DNA of 64,000 bases from Sipunculus nudus (GCA_026874595.1 CM049306.1:3242019-3306018); one strand, 5' to 3'. Shown: positions 13,549 through 25,544, counted from the first letter of the stretch. Translations and numbers: made by a program. Notes: a model not told the origin generated them from the sequence alone.

Positions 13549-15570
13549 GCTGGGCTCGTGCTAGCCGCTCGCCACGTCGCCAAATGCGAGTAATTTGTCC
13601 AAAATGCGAGGAAATTTTTTGCAGAAATCGCCACAGTGGCGATTAAAAAATAATACACAAATATTGCAAATCCTATCATCGATTATTCCGTGATCGTGTT
13701 TGTTTACAACTGTCAAAAAGTTGGAGAATCCGCAAAGAATTTAAGGAGAATATTTGGAGTTGTTCAACATTGCGTGAACAACCATAAAAATTCTCCGGCT
13801 CTCCGAGAATTCTCTGGCAGATGCCCTTTATTCTTATAAAACAAAAACTAACTCTGCTCTGATTGGTCGATAGTTGAGCATGGAACTTAGCTTAACGCTC
13901 ATTGGACAGAAGGTAAATTTCACTGATCATCTGTGAGTAGTGACACAGTTTACGTATCAATATATAACAATATTACAGCGATTGATTTCACACACCGTAA
14001 TAAATAAAGCGTACTGGGTAATGTGTTTTCTTTATTAAAGTGTAATTAGCCGGCATCTATCAAATATTTTCGTCAGTGGTTAATATATACGGCCTTGTGG
14101 TCTTGTAACACCCGACGCTATGGTCGGCCAAATATATGCTATCCTTGAACGGAAATGTTCTCAAACTACAACTTTTAAAGATCGTTTCGCGTGTTCCCGC
14201 GCGTGCTTCATTTCAGAGACAGCATGATGTATGGACATATAATCTTCCTAGAGGAGACAGTGTGATTCTCAGGTATTGGACTGAGGCTGTTTTATATATG
14301 TGCACTAATCTTATGACATTATTGCTTCAAAGTCATTTAATCACACATAGGGCTTATTACGGCTTCCAGTAACAGAATGTATTACTATAAGTATTACTAT
14401 TGATTTCCTATTACTACTAACCATTATTATAATGGTGTCATGAAAAGCTTTAAATGCCATGGCTATTGTTAGTATAAATTTCCTCCTATTTTGGTATTAC
14501 TGACTACACAAAGATTAAAATACTATAAGAAGAACTAGTCCATCTCTGGACCCTTGTGTCATATGTTAGACCTGATGGACGGACACGTAGGCGTCCATCA
14601 GGTCTAACATAGGACATAAGGGTCCAGAGATGGACTAAAGAAGAACAAACTTTATTCTAGGAGTGTGTTTTTTCATGTTAGCTCGGAAGAATACTGCCAA
14701 ATGACCTGTAGTTTGACTGCAGGGCTTCTTTATTTAAACAGGATATATATTGTTGTATAATAACCCGTGTTACCACTAGTGTCCACATCTTTGGATAAAT
14801 GTTGGGCAATTATACATACTTCAGTCAATAAACATGGTTATCCAGTATGCTTTATTCATTACAGTGGGTGAAATGTGTAATGGGTAATGTACCTTGTCCA
14901 ATGAGCAACTGGCTAAATTCCCATGCCAAACCTTTGACCAATCATAGCATAGTTCGTTTTGTTCACTAGAATCAATGTTGGTCCTTTTGTGTAAAATCTT
15001 TTACCAGACCTAGGTGAGTTGAATTACAAATGTTACAATCCATGGTAGGTTAATTTCACAAGAACAAAAGAAGAACCTGCGAATGTTTTCAGACATGACT
15101 TCCTTAAATACTGAAAAGCTATGTGCACGGATGGCAACAGGCCATCCACCTTTAATGATCAGGTTTGATGGGCCATCTTATTAATTTAGTGGCTATGCTA
15201 GATACCCCTATTGGAGGAAAGCAGTCGGTGACTAAATTAAGACCACATCAGTATTGCTGCTAGTTTTCACACAATAGTAAACCTATAGGCTAGTAATAGA
15301 AATTAATAGTAATAGCAATTTATTATCCTCTTACTACTACTATTGTTCATAATTTTTTATCATTTTTTTCCTATTACTGCCTACTAATGTTTAAATGTTT
15401 TGGAATGACTGCCTATTGCTATGTTCTATAATATGTAATGTATTAATCAGCTTAGAAGATTAATTCATTAAACGTTTCCTGTGGCTAACCAAAGTGAGCT
15501 GTGGCTAATGATTTTCCAAGCTAATTAGCCACAGTGGCTAACAAGTTTCTATGGCCAGCGCTAGCCCAGC
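13549..15570. mobile_element. Terminal-inverted-repeat DNA transposon (non-autonomous), nested in D1
   Basis: The left end reads GCTGGGCTCGTGCTAGCC. The right end reads GGCCAGCGCTAGCCCAGC, whose complement starts GCTGGGCTAGCGCTGGCC. The 3-bp duplication TAG flanks it (13,546-13,548 and 15,571-15,573). The related element D2 shows the uninterrupted site, tttactaggagga, near 48,870, which confirms the insertion. The 2,022-bp interior has no transposase frame and contains a further nested hairpin element. The superfamily is undetermined. Confidence 0.75.
14536..14637. mobile_element. 102-bp hairpin MITE with 9-bp target duplication
   Basis: Two arms of about 46 bp (14,537-14,582 and 14,591-14,636) match at about 43 positions when one is inverted, with a short loop of about 8 bases. 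Outer ends are TAGTCCATCTCTGGACCC and its complement. The 9-mer AAGAAGAAC stands on both sides, at 14,527-14,535 and 14,638-14,646. A 9-bp duplication is typical of Mutator-like elements, so that origin is inferred. Confidence 0.8.
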
Positions 15571-16039
15571 TAGGAGAGTGTCCTTGACCTTGAATAGGTC
15601 CAATTTTGGGGAAAATCACACAAATTCTTTAATATCTCAAGAAATCTTGCATGGATTGATCCCAAAATCAAGTTGATGGAAGATCATGGATAGGGTTGTC
15701 GTGTTCCAGAAACTGGTGGCGCCCCCTTTTATTCTTTACTTGTTTTCGTGCCGTTTAATACCCCCAAAATTGCCACCTTACAGTACTGTGAGCATTATAA
15801 GTCAAAAACTAATGGACAGATTTCTTTTATATTATGCATATACATAGGTATGGGTTATGGGATGATGTTTATTTAAATTGGGGTCATGACCTTTCCTATG
15901 AGAGTGGCCTTGACCTTGAATATTGCCATATATGGTGAAAATCACACACCTCTTATGATATCTCCAGTGTTGATAGCCATATGGATTTCAAACATGACTT
16001 ATGTATGGCCCACCACTAAAGTAAGAACCCTATAGGTTC

Positions 16040-17510
16040 TAGGGTCATGAGGTCAAAGGTCAAGGTCACTGGACTGGCATTTAAAAGATACTGTGGATGC
16101 AGTTTAAGCCAAACTTTCATCCCAGGTCTTCCATCTTGAATATATAGCTCACTTGCCAATAGTGGATGTTGCATATAAATTTTGGGGTCACAAGGTCAAA
16201 GGTCAAGGCCACAGGAGCTATCTGTCCAAAAATTAGTTTCTGGATGATAATTCCTGCTTTTATTGATGTATTGATTTCAAATTTGACTTAAATATGTCCC
16301 ATTGAAAAAGCAAGACTCCAATTGATTTTGGGGTCATGAGGTCAAAGGTCAAGGTCACAGGACACATCTTTAAAAAAGATTGTGGATGCATTTTCAGCCA
16401 AACATTTCATCTCAGACCTTTCATCTTGCACATATAAGTCATCTGCCAATAGAGGAAGACCCCTATCAGTTTTGAGGTCACAAGGTCAAAGGTGAAGGTC
16501 ACAGGAGCCATCTGTCCAAAAATTAGTTCCTGGATGATAATTCCTGCTTTTATTGATGTATGGATTTCAAACTTGACTTGTATATGTCCCATTGGAAAAG
16601 CAAGACCCAAATTGATTTTGGGTCATGAGGTCAAAGGGCAAGGTCACAGGACACATCTTAAAAAAGATTGTGGATGCATTTTCAGCCAAACATTTTATCT
16701 CAGATCTTTCATCTTGCACATATAGTTCACCTGCAAGAGAGGAAGATCCCTATCAGGTGTGAGGTCACAAGGTCAAAGGTGAAGGTCACAGGAGCCATCT
16801 GTCCAAAAATTAGTTTCTGGATGATAATTTCTTCTTTTATTGATGTATGGATTTCAAACTTGACTTGTATTTGACCCATTGGAAAAGCAAGACCCAAATT
16901 GATTTTGGGGTCATGAGGTCAAAGGTCAAGGTCACAGGAAACCTCTTTAAAAAAATTGTGGATGCATTTTCAGCCAAACAATTCATCTCAGATCTTTCAT
17001 CTTGCACATATAGTTCACCTGCCAAGAGTGGAAGACCCCTATCAGTTTTGAGGTCACAAGGTCAAAGGTGAAGGTCACAGGAGCTATCTGTCCAAAAATT
17101 AGTTTCTGGATGATAATTCCTGCTTTGATTGATGTATGGATTTCAAACTTGACTTGTATATGTCCCATTGGAAAAGCAAGACCAAAATTGATTTTGGGGT
17201 CATGAGGTCAGAGGTCAAGGTCACAGGACACATCTTTAAAAAGATGTGGATGCATTTTCAGCCAAACATTTCACCTCAGATCTTTCATCTTGCACATATA
17301 GTTCTCCTGCCAAGAGAGGAAGAACACTATCAATTTGAGGTCAAAGGTGAAGGTCACAGGAGCCATCTGTCCAAAAAAAATAGTTTCTGGATGATAATTC
17401 CTGCTTTATTGATGTATAGATTTCAAACTTGACTTGTATATGTCCCATTGGAAAAGCAAGACCCAAATTGATTTTTTGGTCATGAGGTCAAAGGTCAAGG
17501 TCACAGGACA
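16040..17510 (+). repeat. Tandem units of about 285 bp in D1 with AGGTCA clusters
   Basis: About five units. Each has a cluster in the form aaggtcaaaggtcaaggtca and a second cluster in the form aaggtcaaaggtgaaggtca, separated by a conserved spacer (ctggatgataattcctgctt, cccattggaaaagcaagacc). Half-site clusters occur near 16,048, 16,191, 16,336, 16,482, 16,626, 16,768, 16,916, 17,058, 17,206, 17,338 and 17,487. Short open frames here are repeat artefacts. Confidence 0.85.
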
Positions 17511-17695
17511 CATCTTTAAAAAGATTAAGGTCACAGGACCAACATCTTCAACAAGATTGTGGATTGTTAGATGGAAGAAACAATAATATGCCAAGTGTCA
17601 GTATATGCTGCTAAAAATAAGGGTCTATTCTTGAAGGGGGGGGGGCTACTATGTCTGGGGATACTCTGGCACCTGCGGTGCCAAGAAATGTCTAG

Positions 17696-17984
17696 TTCTT
17701 TTACTTGTTTTCGTGCCGTTTAATACCCCATCATTGCCACTTAACAGTACTGTGAGCATTATAAGTCAAAAACTAATGGACAGATTTCTTTTATATTATG
17801 CATATACATAGACATGGGTTAGGGGATGATGTATATTGAAATTCGGGTCATGACCTTTTCTATGAGAGTGACCTTTTCTACGAGTGTGGTCTGATATTAA
17901 TTGTTGCTGAAGATGGGGGGGGGGCCTATTCTTAAAGGGGGGGGGTTTATTGTCTGGGGATACCAGGTGCCAAGAAATATCTAG
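17696..17984 (+). repeat. Second, duplicated 3' terminus of family D
   Basis: Repeats 15,736-15,900 of D1 (cttgttttcgtgccgtttaa, and gacagatttcttttatatta) and then closes with a G tract, GTCTGGGGATACC, a shortened hairpin region and CTAG at 17,981-17,984. Two complete 3' ends therefore stand 289 bp apart. Confidence 0.7.
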
Positions 17985-18543
17985 TTTTCTTTTAAATTTA
18001 GTTTAAACATTTTTGATTTAAAAATAATAAAATATATGTGTATGCATAATATGACCCAATATGAGCTACACTCTGGATATATAATGATTGCAACTTAGAA
18101 TTCTAATATTTTAACTTATATTTTCAAATATATTACAAATTTGAAAACTGTAAATAAAAAAATGAATCAGATAAAAACTATTAATGGAAAAAGTGGATAT
18201 GCTAAAAAAATAGGCTTATAGGTAAACTTAAATGCATTATTCTCTTAAAAGTGAAATAAAGGTATTAGTCCATTCTGTCCACTTGCCTCTCCATCTGTAA
18301 ATTTTTCATATGCATCACAGTATCTCAAAACTGTTACTGTTTTTCTTCATGACAGTCTTGTCAGAGTATTAGTTTGCAATCATATATTTAGAACTTTACT
18401 ATAACGAAGTAGGAGGGCCCCTTTCCTCTTAGCTTCTCATATGCTTATATAAATGAAAACATTACAATAGGATATTTTGCATATTTTGCATTTGCAAAAA
18501 TTTTTCAAACTCTAGCTGAGTGCCGTGACCCATGGGTCCCTTG

Positions 18544-20777
18544 TTTTATATTACAATATTTAACGCAAATTATAAACAAAAGTAATATTCTTTGATTAAG
18601 AGATGTAAAGATCAAGTTTTTGAAATTAAGGGTTATATTGTGAAAGGTGGTTTTGTTTGAGAGTCATTGTGGCTTAAAAGTCGACTATACCGGCTCCAAT
18701 TTTGATCTTTCGCCATGATGTTGCACATTACATTCATGACGTCGCCAGGAAAACAAGCTATATTTGAGCAATTTATGTCATTCTTTGTAATATATTTTGG
18801 TTATTACACTAAATATGCCTTATTCTTATATAACCATACATTTCTTATTATAGAACCACACAAATTTGGAAATAATGCGTTAACAATTGGTAATATAGGC
18901 CTTTTATATTTGGAAATAATGCGTTAACAATTGGTAATATAGGCCTTTTATAAAAAAAACCCTTAACTACACCTTTACCTTATTGTCCATGAGTCTCAGA
19001 AATAACAATAAAAACTGGTAATTCACTAAATTCAGACAACTTTGAACCTTATAGGATCATATAATGACCACAATATTTAATGAAAATTTCAAATTAAACA
19101 AAAATTATATAAATCTGAAACATCATTTTATAGTGTAAAAATGGAAGCTTATTTGGAGAAATTGCAAAGACTTGTTTTAATATGGTGCAGTGAATGTTCT
19201 GCCATGTTCCTTAGTCATTTAACTACAGTTGCTTGAATCGTTAAATGTGGATGGTATTTGGCCCAAAACAAAGTCCATTCAGATGTAAACAGACCACAAA
19301 GTCCATTCCAAAGGCACTGATGGGATCAGTATATATTGGCGGTTTTAGCTGTTCTAGGCCAGAATAATGCTTATTATGGGTTCATTACTGAAATGAGATT
19401 TCAGTTATGGGGATCCCCATATGAAAAAGCGTAGCATCGGTACATAAGGATATTTGCAAAATAAACAGAGAAAATGGAGGCAATTAAGCAAATTTTTTAC
19501 CAATAATAAATTGTTCTGGAGCAAAAATAAATAAGGTAGGAGTGCTCTTATCAGGAAATTGCTAAGATTTCAACTCCTGTTGAATTTCTCGAGCCTACCA
19601 TGCGGTCGTGTTTATTTTTTGTTACATGACCTTGTCCTTGACCTTATTGATATAAGAAAAGTTATCTATGATTATTGTCCCATATCAGTTATAGTGAATA
19701 TTGTTTGGATAACTTCCATTGGCAAATATATTAAAAACTTAAAAGATATAGCAATAAACTTATAATAGATTTACTTTAGCCATATATTTTCATTAATTTG
19801 TAAGCATTTTTCATGAACTAAGATGCTTAGGAATAGATTTATTAGCAGTTAATTATTCTGGTACACCAGAGGTCAGGTCATGGGTAAATAGAGTTCATGC
19901 CTCAGCAGCATGGCTGTGTCAGAGGTCTTATGCTCTTCTCATCATGATAAAATGTTGTATCATATATAACATAACCAGGACAACCACATGTATGATTTTT
20001 ATTCTTTCCTTCTGATATAACAAAATGACCGCTACAATATTTCGTATGCCCACCAAGAATGATCCATGCGACTGTGATTTACAGGTGCAGATTCAGGATT
20101 TTTTGCAGGGAGGGGTCAGTGGATGAATAAAAAGGTTGTTGGTTAAAAGCAGTGGGGGGGTCTTGACCCCCAACCCCCCCCCCCCCCCCCCACCTGGATC
20201 TGCACCTCGTTTTCACATGGTACCAGGGTGTAGCATTAAATGAGTCTCTTCACACACAAAAAAATGCCAAGCAAAGCTCATAAGTTGAGTACCTGAAAAA
20301 AGATATCTGTGGCTTGGATGAACTTTCTTAGATAGCAGTTACAGCACAGATAACTCATGACTGAACTGTCATTGCCTGCTTTGGGGAATCCCCAAATGGG
20401 AATAAGTTCTGGGAAATAATTTTCATGGTAAACTCCCCCTTAATGTTATCTCTTATTATATAACTTCACAGAAATGCAAAAAAAACTAGTCTGTCCCTGA
20501 GACAATAAAAGATCAGCAGACTGGCATGACAGTCAGTGTTGACCAATCACTGACAGCCGTAGTGTTCTTCCTGGCAACCAGAGCTTTTATAACAAGGATG
20601 CGCTGCTTTCTAACTGGCTTGATGTCATCCTTGATTCCTGATGTCATCAATATTACTAATGTCAGAAGGTATATATATACCTTACATAATAATCAGGGCA
20701 GGTATTGCATGATACTCCCCCCCCCCCCCCCCCCCCTTCGTAGAACTATGAAGGGGGGGGCATGAACTAAGTCCAAC
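18544..20777. other. No gene; one 43-bp duplication and C/G tracts
   Basis: A direct duplication of about 43 bp (ggaaataatgcgttaacaat) stands at 18,869 and 18,912. C tracts lie near 20,176 and 20,717. I see no recognisable exon. Confidence 0.5.
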
Positions 20778-20900
20778 ATGATTTTTACCACTCGGGCCAT
20801 GAGAAAAACATGGAACTTGCTTATTTCAATAAACTTACAATTATTTGTAACTACCATGAGAGAAAACATGGATCTTCCTGAATTCAGTATACTTACAATA
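20778..20900 (+). repeat. Left part of the 58-bp array
   Basis: Two diverged units with accatgagagaaaacatgga and ctgaattcagtatacttaca. They match the main array at 21,612-22,230 and are separated from it by element E1. Confidence 0.75.
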
Positions 20901-21611
20901 ATTAGGGCCCGGCTTGACAAGCAGTGCCCTAAAGTGATCACCATGTCCATCTGTCCTTCTGTCAGTGACACTTTCTTTCCCGCGCGCGATAACTCAAAAA
21001 CATTATAGTGCAGCTTTCCCAAATTCAAAGGGATGATTGGTACCTGTGAGGGCTCCAGACCTATCAAATTACATACTTGTTGGAATTCCAATATGGCTGC
21101 TACAACCCAATCGCTGAGTTTCTTTCACACGCGATAACTCAACAACAACATACAGCAGCTTTCCCAAATTCACTGGGATGATTGGTACCTATGAGGGCTC
21201 CAGACCTATTGAATTATAGACTTGTCTGAATCCAATATGGCTGCCACAGCCCAATGGCTGATTTTCTTTCGCACACAATAAGTTAACAACAACCTTCTGC
21301 AGCTTTCCCAATTTCACAGGGATCATTGGTGCCTATGAGGGCTCCAGACCTATTGAATTACAGACTGGCTCAAAATTAAATATGACTAACAGATTACATT
21401 CGGTGATTTTCTTTTGCACACATTATTTCAGACATATCTTCTTTAATATCATTTGATCCAGTAGGACTTTTTCCCTCATGCATATGGATAAAAACCTGTT
21501 TCTGTTTGTCATATTTTTCAAATTTTACTTAATTTTTCACCCATATATAAACTAGTCCAGCACTTGCAGAAACTCGGGGCCCTCTGAGGACCATTGTCCA
21601 ACCACATCTAG
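20901..21611 (+). mobile_element. Family E Helentron-like element, copy E1
   Basis: Starts TTAGGGCCCGGC and ends with CGGGGCCCT near 21,576, the hairpin GGAC-CATT-GTCC and CTAG at 21,608-21,611. The interior holds about three tandem units of about 145 bp with cagctttcccaaattcac, gattggtacctatgagggct and ccagacctattgaattaca. It is inserted precisely in a 58-bp tandem array. A longer copy, E2, sits at 52,812-54,093. Confidence 0.75.
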
Positions 21612-22230
21612 TATGTAACTATCATGTGAGACAAAATGGAACTTGCTGAATTCAGTATACTAACAATTATATGTAAATACCATGAGATAAAACATGGAAC
21701 TTGCTGAATTCAGTATACTTACAATTATATGTAACTACCATGAGATACAACATGGAACTTGCTGAATTCAGTATACTTACAATTATAAGTAAGTACCATG
21801 AGAGACAACATGGAACTTGCTGAATTCAGTATACTAACAATTATATGTAACTACCATGAGATAAAACATGGAACTTGCTGAATTCAGTATACTTACAATT
21901 ACATGTAACTACCATGAGATACAACATGGAACTTGCTGAATACAGTATACTTAGTTTTATTACTTACAATTATAAGTAAGTACCATGAGAGACAACATGG
22001 ATCTTGCTGAATTCATTATATTTACAGTTATATGTAACTACCATGAGAGACAACATGGATCTTGCTGAATTCAGTATACTTTCAATTATATGTAACTACC
22101 ATGAGAGACAACATGGATCTTGCTGAATTCATTATACTTTCAATTATATGTAAACACCATGAGAGACAACATGGATCTTGCTGAATTCATTATACATATA
22201 ATTATATGTAACTACCATGAGAGACTACTT
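21612..22230 (+). repeat. 58-bp minisatellite, about 10 copies
   Basis: The unit contains aactaccatgagataaaaca, tggaacttgctgaattcagt and atacttacaattatatgt. Copies differ mainly by gagaga/gagata and ggaact/ggatct variants, with the ggatct type grouped at the right side. A stray partial copy lies at 23,686-23,715. Confidence 0.9.
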
Positions 22231-23265
22231 TTGTTGGCATCACATTAAAAAGAACCATTCATGTACGTGGTGTGTTAAAATTTAATATACCTGAAGTATA
22301 GTGTTTTTTCCTGAAAATGTTAAAGTATCTACAATAAAAGGCTCTAACTACATGTGTTCTCTTGTACACAAGTAGAACAAAACTTGAACCAGGCACAATC
22401 AGTGATTTAAATTATCAAAGGAGTAATAAAGCTGTGGTCTCTGCTTCAGTGACGGTCCATGATTTATTTCTACAAGTCTCTTTTAATCAAGCTTCTTTAA
22501 ACTCTTCATTGGCTTCAGATTCATGTTAATTGGAAAACTTGAATCATGTTTGTATCAATATATTAAATCACAGTAATTAAAATATATTTTTATTGAATCA
22601 AGGTTGACTTGCTAAAATTCATGAAATATAATATAATTACCAATACTGCATCCCCCCCCCCCCCCCCCCACTTTGTGATGTGGCAGTATTTTGCAGTTTT
22701 TCGGCAATCACAAGTTCCTCATGTGCAGGTTTAACTTTAATTTTTCATAACTCTTGGAGGCATATTTCTTTTTTTTTTTTTGTAATTGTACAGAGAATTT
22801 TATGTTTTATTGTGGCCTTTAGTGATAATGCCTCACCTATTAATGACAACCCAGTTATCTCTGAATGTACTGGGACATCTCCCCTTTATCATCTAGGCTT
22901 TCTTGCCTGTTGTTCATCATTATCTTATCTCTCTGATTCATGGCTCCTGATTATCCTACTTGTTTGTCAGATTCTTCTGTGTGAACCTTTAAGGACTCTG
23001 TGGAGTACACAATGGACAATCCAGGTTTTCAATGTGTAAAACTTTGGGCCGGTAGAAAAATTTATTTTCTTTTCCAGATCTGTTTAACTTGATATAACCT
23101 TTATTGGTATTTATCCATTGTATTATAACTTTGATAATGCACAAGACTATTGTTATATTAAACTATCAATAGAAAATGAGGCTTTTAAAATAAGAAAGTG
23201 TGTGTAATTTGCACAGAAAAAATCATTATAAAAGCTTCATCATAGACAAAAATGTAGAGTTGCTC
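22231..23265. other. No gene recognised
   Basis: AT-rich, with a C tract near 22,652 and a T tract near 22,770. A 119-codon open frame at 22,680-23,039 crosses the poly-T run and shows no family resemblance. Confidence 0.45.
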
Positions 23266-23490
23266 CTATCCAGGCCATTCATTTTCAGTGTCAGCTCTTT
23301 AGTCTCAGCTTTGACAAGGTCTCATATCCAGGCCGTTCATTTCAGTGTCGGCTTTTTACTTTAGTCTCAGCTTTGACAAGGTCTCATATCCAGGCCGTTC
23401 ATTTTCAGTGTCAGCTCTTTAGAGTCAGCTTTGACAAGGTCTCATATCCAGGCCGTTCATTTTCAGTGTCCGCTCTTTAGAGTCTCAGCT
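23266..23490 (+). repeat. Tandem repeat of about 60 bp, 4 copies
   Basis: Units carry atccaggccgttcatttt, cagtgtcagctctttag and cagctttgacaaggtctcat, with starts near 23,267, 23,326, 23,386 and 23,446. Confidence 0.85.
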
Positions 23491-23739
23491 TTCTTTTGTA
23501 CCAGTGTTCACACTTCTCAGTGAATCAACTTTCCAGTGTTCCCTGTTGTCCTGGAAATCCGGAAATCCTGGACAATGCTTCGGGAAATTTCATCAGCCAT
23601 GAGGAGAGAGTGGTCATTCTGCTGTATATTTTGTGTTTAAACAATGTATCAAGGGGATGATAGACAGTGATGGCTTTTTAGTGTGCTACTTACAGTTATA
23701 TGTAACTACCATAAGAGACATGGAACCTGTTTTGTGCTT

Positions 23740-23934
23740 TTGAAAATAAATATTAGTTTCAGATCAACAGACTTACAGCTATCCATCCAGAATACAGCAG
23801 CCAGGATCATCTCTGGTACTGCAACACATGACAGCATAACTCTTGTCTTACATTCTCTACACTGGCTGCCAGTGCAGGAACATGTTAAGTTTAAGATGTT
23901 TATTATTAAGATGTTTAAGTTTATAATTAATTAA
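23740..23934 (+). pseudogene. LINE reverse-transcriptase C-terminal remnant
   Basis: The + strand reads LQLSIQNTAARIISGTATHD followed by SITLVLHSLHWLPVQEHVKF, the conserved segment after the reverse-transcriptase domain of many non-LTR retrotransposons (QNxAARLI, HD.ITPVL..LHWLPV, .R..FK). The frame then breaks into AT-rich codons and stops near 23,934. Sequence to about 24,110 may be further decayed LINE. No endonuclease or catalytic YxDD region is present, so this is a truncated dead copy. It is known from the family pattern rather than from any search. Confidence 0.75.
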
Positions 23935-24129
23935 CACCTCGTTACCTTCAAGAACTGTAACAGCCTTTAAAAACCATGTAGGATGCTTAGATGTAGTGAC
24001 CAGGACTTGGTTCACTGTTCCATTTGCATCTCTGATGAAGACAGAGCTGGACCACTACTGTGGTACTAAGTCACCTGTTCTGTCTGCAAAAGTAAATTGT
24101 TCACTACCTCTATACAGTGTGCTGCAGTT

Positions 24130-24403
24130 GTCTTTTGGTGGCGTCTATCTATATATTTGCTTTGGATAAAAATTGAGTGGATGGATGTATCGATCAGCCT
24201 GAAATTTTGCATGTTTATCAGTCTAAGCTTCGTAAGAATAGCCTTGACCTAGAATATTCCCATATTTGGTGAAAAATTTTGTTTCTCATGTTGATAGATA
24301 GAAGAAAACATGGTCACTGCCAAGTGTGAGTATATGCTGCAGAATTGGGGGCTATGCTTAAAGGGGGGGATTGTCTTGGGATACCTTGCCACGGCAATTC
24401 TAG
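24130..24403 (+). mobile_element. Family D 3'-end fragment
   Basis: Shares gccaagtgtgagtatatgct and a G run with the tail of D1, then ggGATACC, the small hairpin TTGCC-AC-GGCAA and CTAG at 24,400-24,403. The 5' part of the element is missing; its beginning looks like family B (ctgaaattttgcatg). Confidence 0.6.
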
Positions 24404-25500
24404 TTTAATAGATCTTTCTTCATTGCTTATGACAAGTGACAGAATGGCTTGAACACAGGATTGCTTGAATTTTTATGTATAAATCAATTTGTGTATTTTG
24501 ACATGTAAAAGAGAAGGTAAAAGGCTATTTCTTTTCATGTAAAAATGGATGATTAATAAATTTTATTATTTGAATATTTCATTTTGTTTTAATTAATAAA
24601 TTAATCATGCCAGTTCTTATGATATTAGCCAGACATCACAGTGAAATATGTAACCGTGTGTGAGAGACTAAGAGAGAGAAAATTTTGTCTCAAATAAAAT
24701 GATCAAAATTAAAAAACTAATTTAGTGTGCTCTATTAAGTGAGCCTCCAATAGTTAAGAATGGAGACTAGATATCTGGGGGCATTTGGGTTGATTTTCTT
24801 TACACTGAATTGATATAGCTGAGATCTCTTACAATGATAATACTAAATTATTAATATTGTATTTTACTCCATTATTGGTTGTGTTTTACACCATGTCTGG
24901 TTTAGGTAATTCAGTGTGTTTTGAATCTTATTGTCAAGACGTACCTTGTCTGTATAGATCTCAAGTGATGCCGGTCACAGTAAATCTTGTCATTTTTGCA
25001 TAAAACTGTCTTGTCATATTGTATTTTCAGTAAAAAAAAAACAATTTCCCCCATTAAAGGAGGTAAACAGAGCATTAGATAAGACATAATAACCTGTTAT
25101 AGCTTTCCTGGTAACCTGTTCTTCTTATATCTGTACAAGGATGATAACCGAGGCCCATATACTTTTTTATCATTGTTATTGATTACATAGAACTCCTGCA
25201 AGTGCAGTGATCTAACTCCAGGTCAGGTGTATATCACAAAATCATTCTACCTCACAGCTCTCTCTCACCATCAGCTGATTTGTTGCTATTGGGTGGATGG
25301 TTGGTTTGGTGTGAATAACCGACTATTTTGGGTGTCATACACCCATTTAGGAAGGACAAGTCCTTTTTTAATGCACATCCACTCTGCAGTCAGCTCTGTG
25401 TTTTGTGTTGGCTCTGAGCCAGTGTTGATGTTTGTGTGTGACTTAGCTGAGATCAAGTTCAATGTCAGAGTTACACAAGAGGCCTGGCCCTGCTCTGGGT
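24404..25500. other. No gene recognised
   Basis: AT-rich upstream flank of the unrecognised gene. Overlapping open frames on both strands at 25,227-25,558 show no family match and lie just upstream of a TATA box, so I treat them as promoter-proximal non-coding DNA. Confidence 0.4.
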
Positions 25501-25544
25501 ATTGACACTGACGGAAAACACTCATGTTGTGGTGCTGACTGTGG

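Larger units (their letters stand above)
13369..17984 (+). mobile_element. Family D Helentron-like element, copy D1, nested in A2
   Basis: The 5' end is GTATCCCCAGAC at about 13,368, followed by aaaGTCGGGGGATAC. The 3' end has the inverse, GTCTGGGGATAC, at 17,653-17,664, then the hairpin GGCACC-TGC-GGTGCC and CTAG at 17,692-17,695, followed by T. These are asymmetric inverted repeats, a hairpin and a terminal CTAG. A second terminus of the same kind lies at 17,950-17,984. The element is itself interrupted at 13,549-15,570. It encodes no transposase that I can see. Confidence 0.65.
12044..18543 (+). mobile_element. Family A Helentron-like element, copy A2, carrying nested insertions
   Basis: The 5' end repeats the A1 foldback (AGCTCAGCTGACTATAAGTC at about 12,048) and then a gtccgtctgaccgtccg tract. 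One copy of the internal unit follows at 12,170-12,880 (compare 550-1,230 in A1). The 3' end at 18,514-18,543 has CTAGCTGAGTGCC, the perfect palindrome GACCCATGGGTC and CTTG. The middle, from 13,369 onward, is a separate inserted family D element. A C tract of about 20 lies near 12,881. Confidence 0.6.

Noticed and set aside
16407-17594. Multiple overlapping open frames on both strands
   Set aside because: All are copies of the 285-bp tandem unit of a transposon; the peptides repeat with the DNA period.
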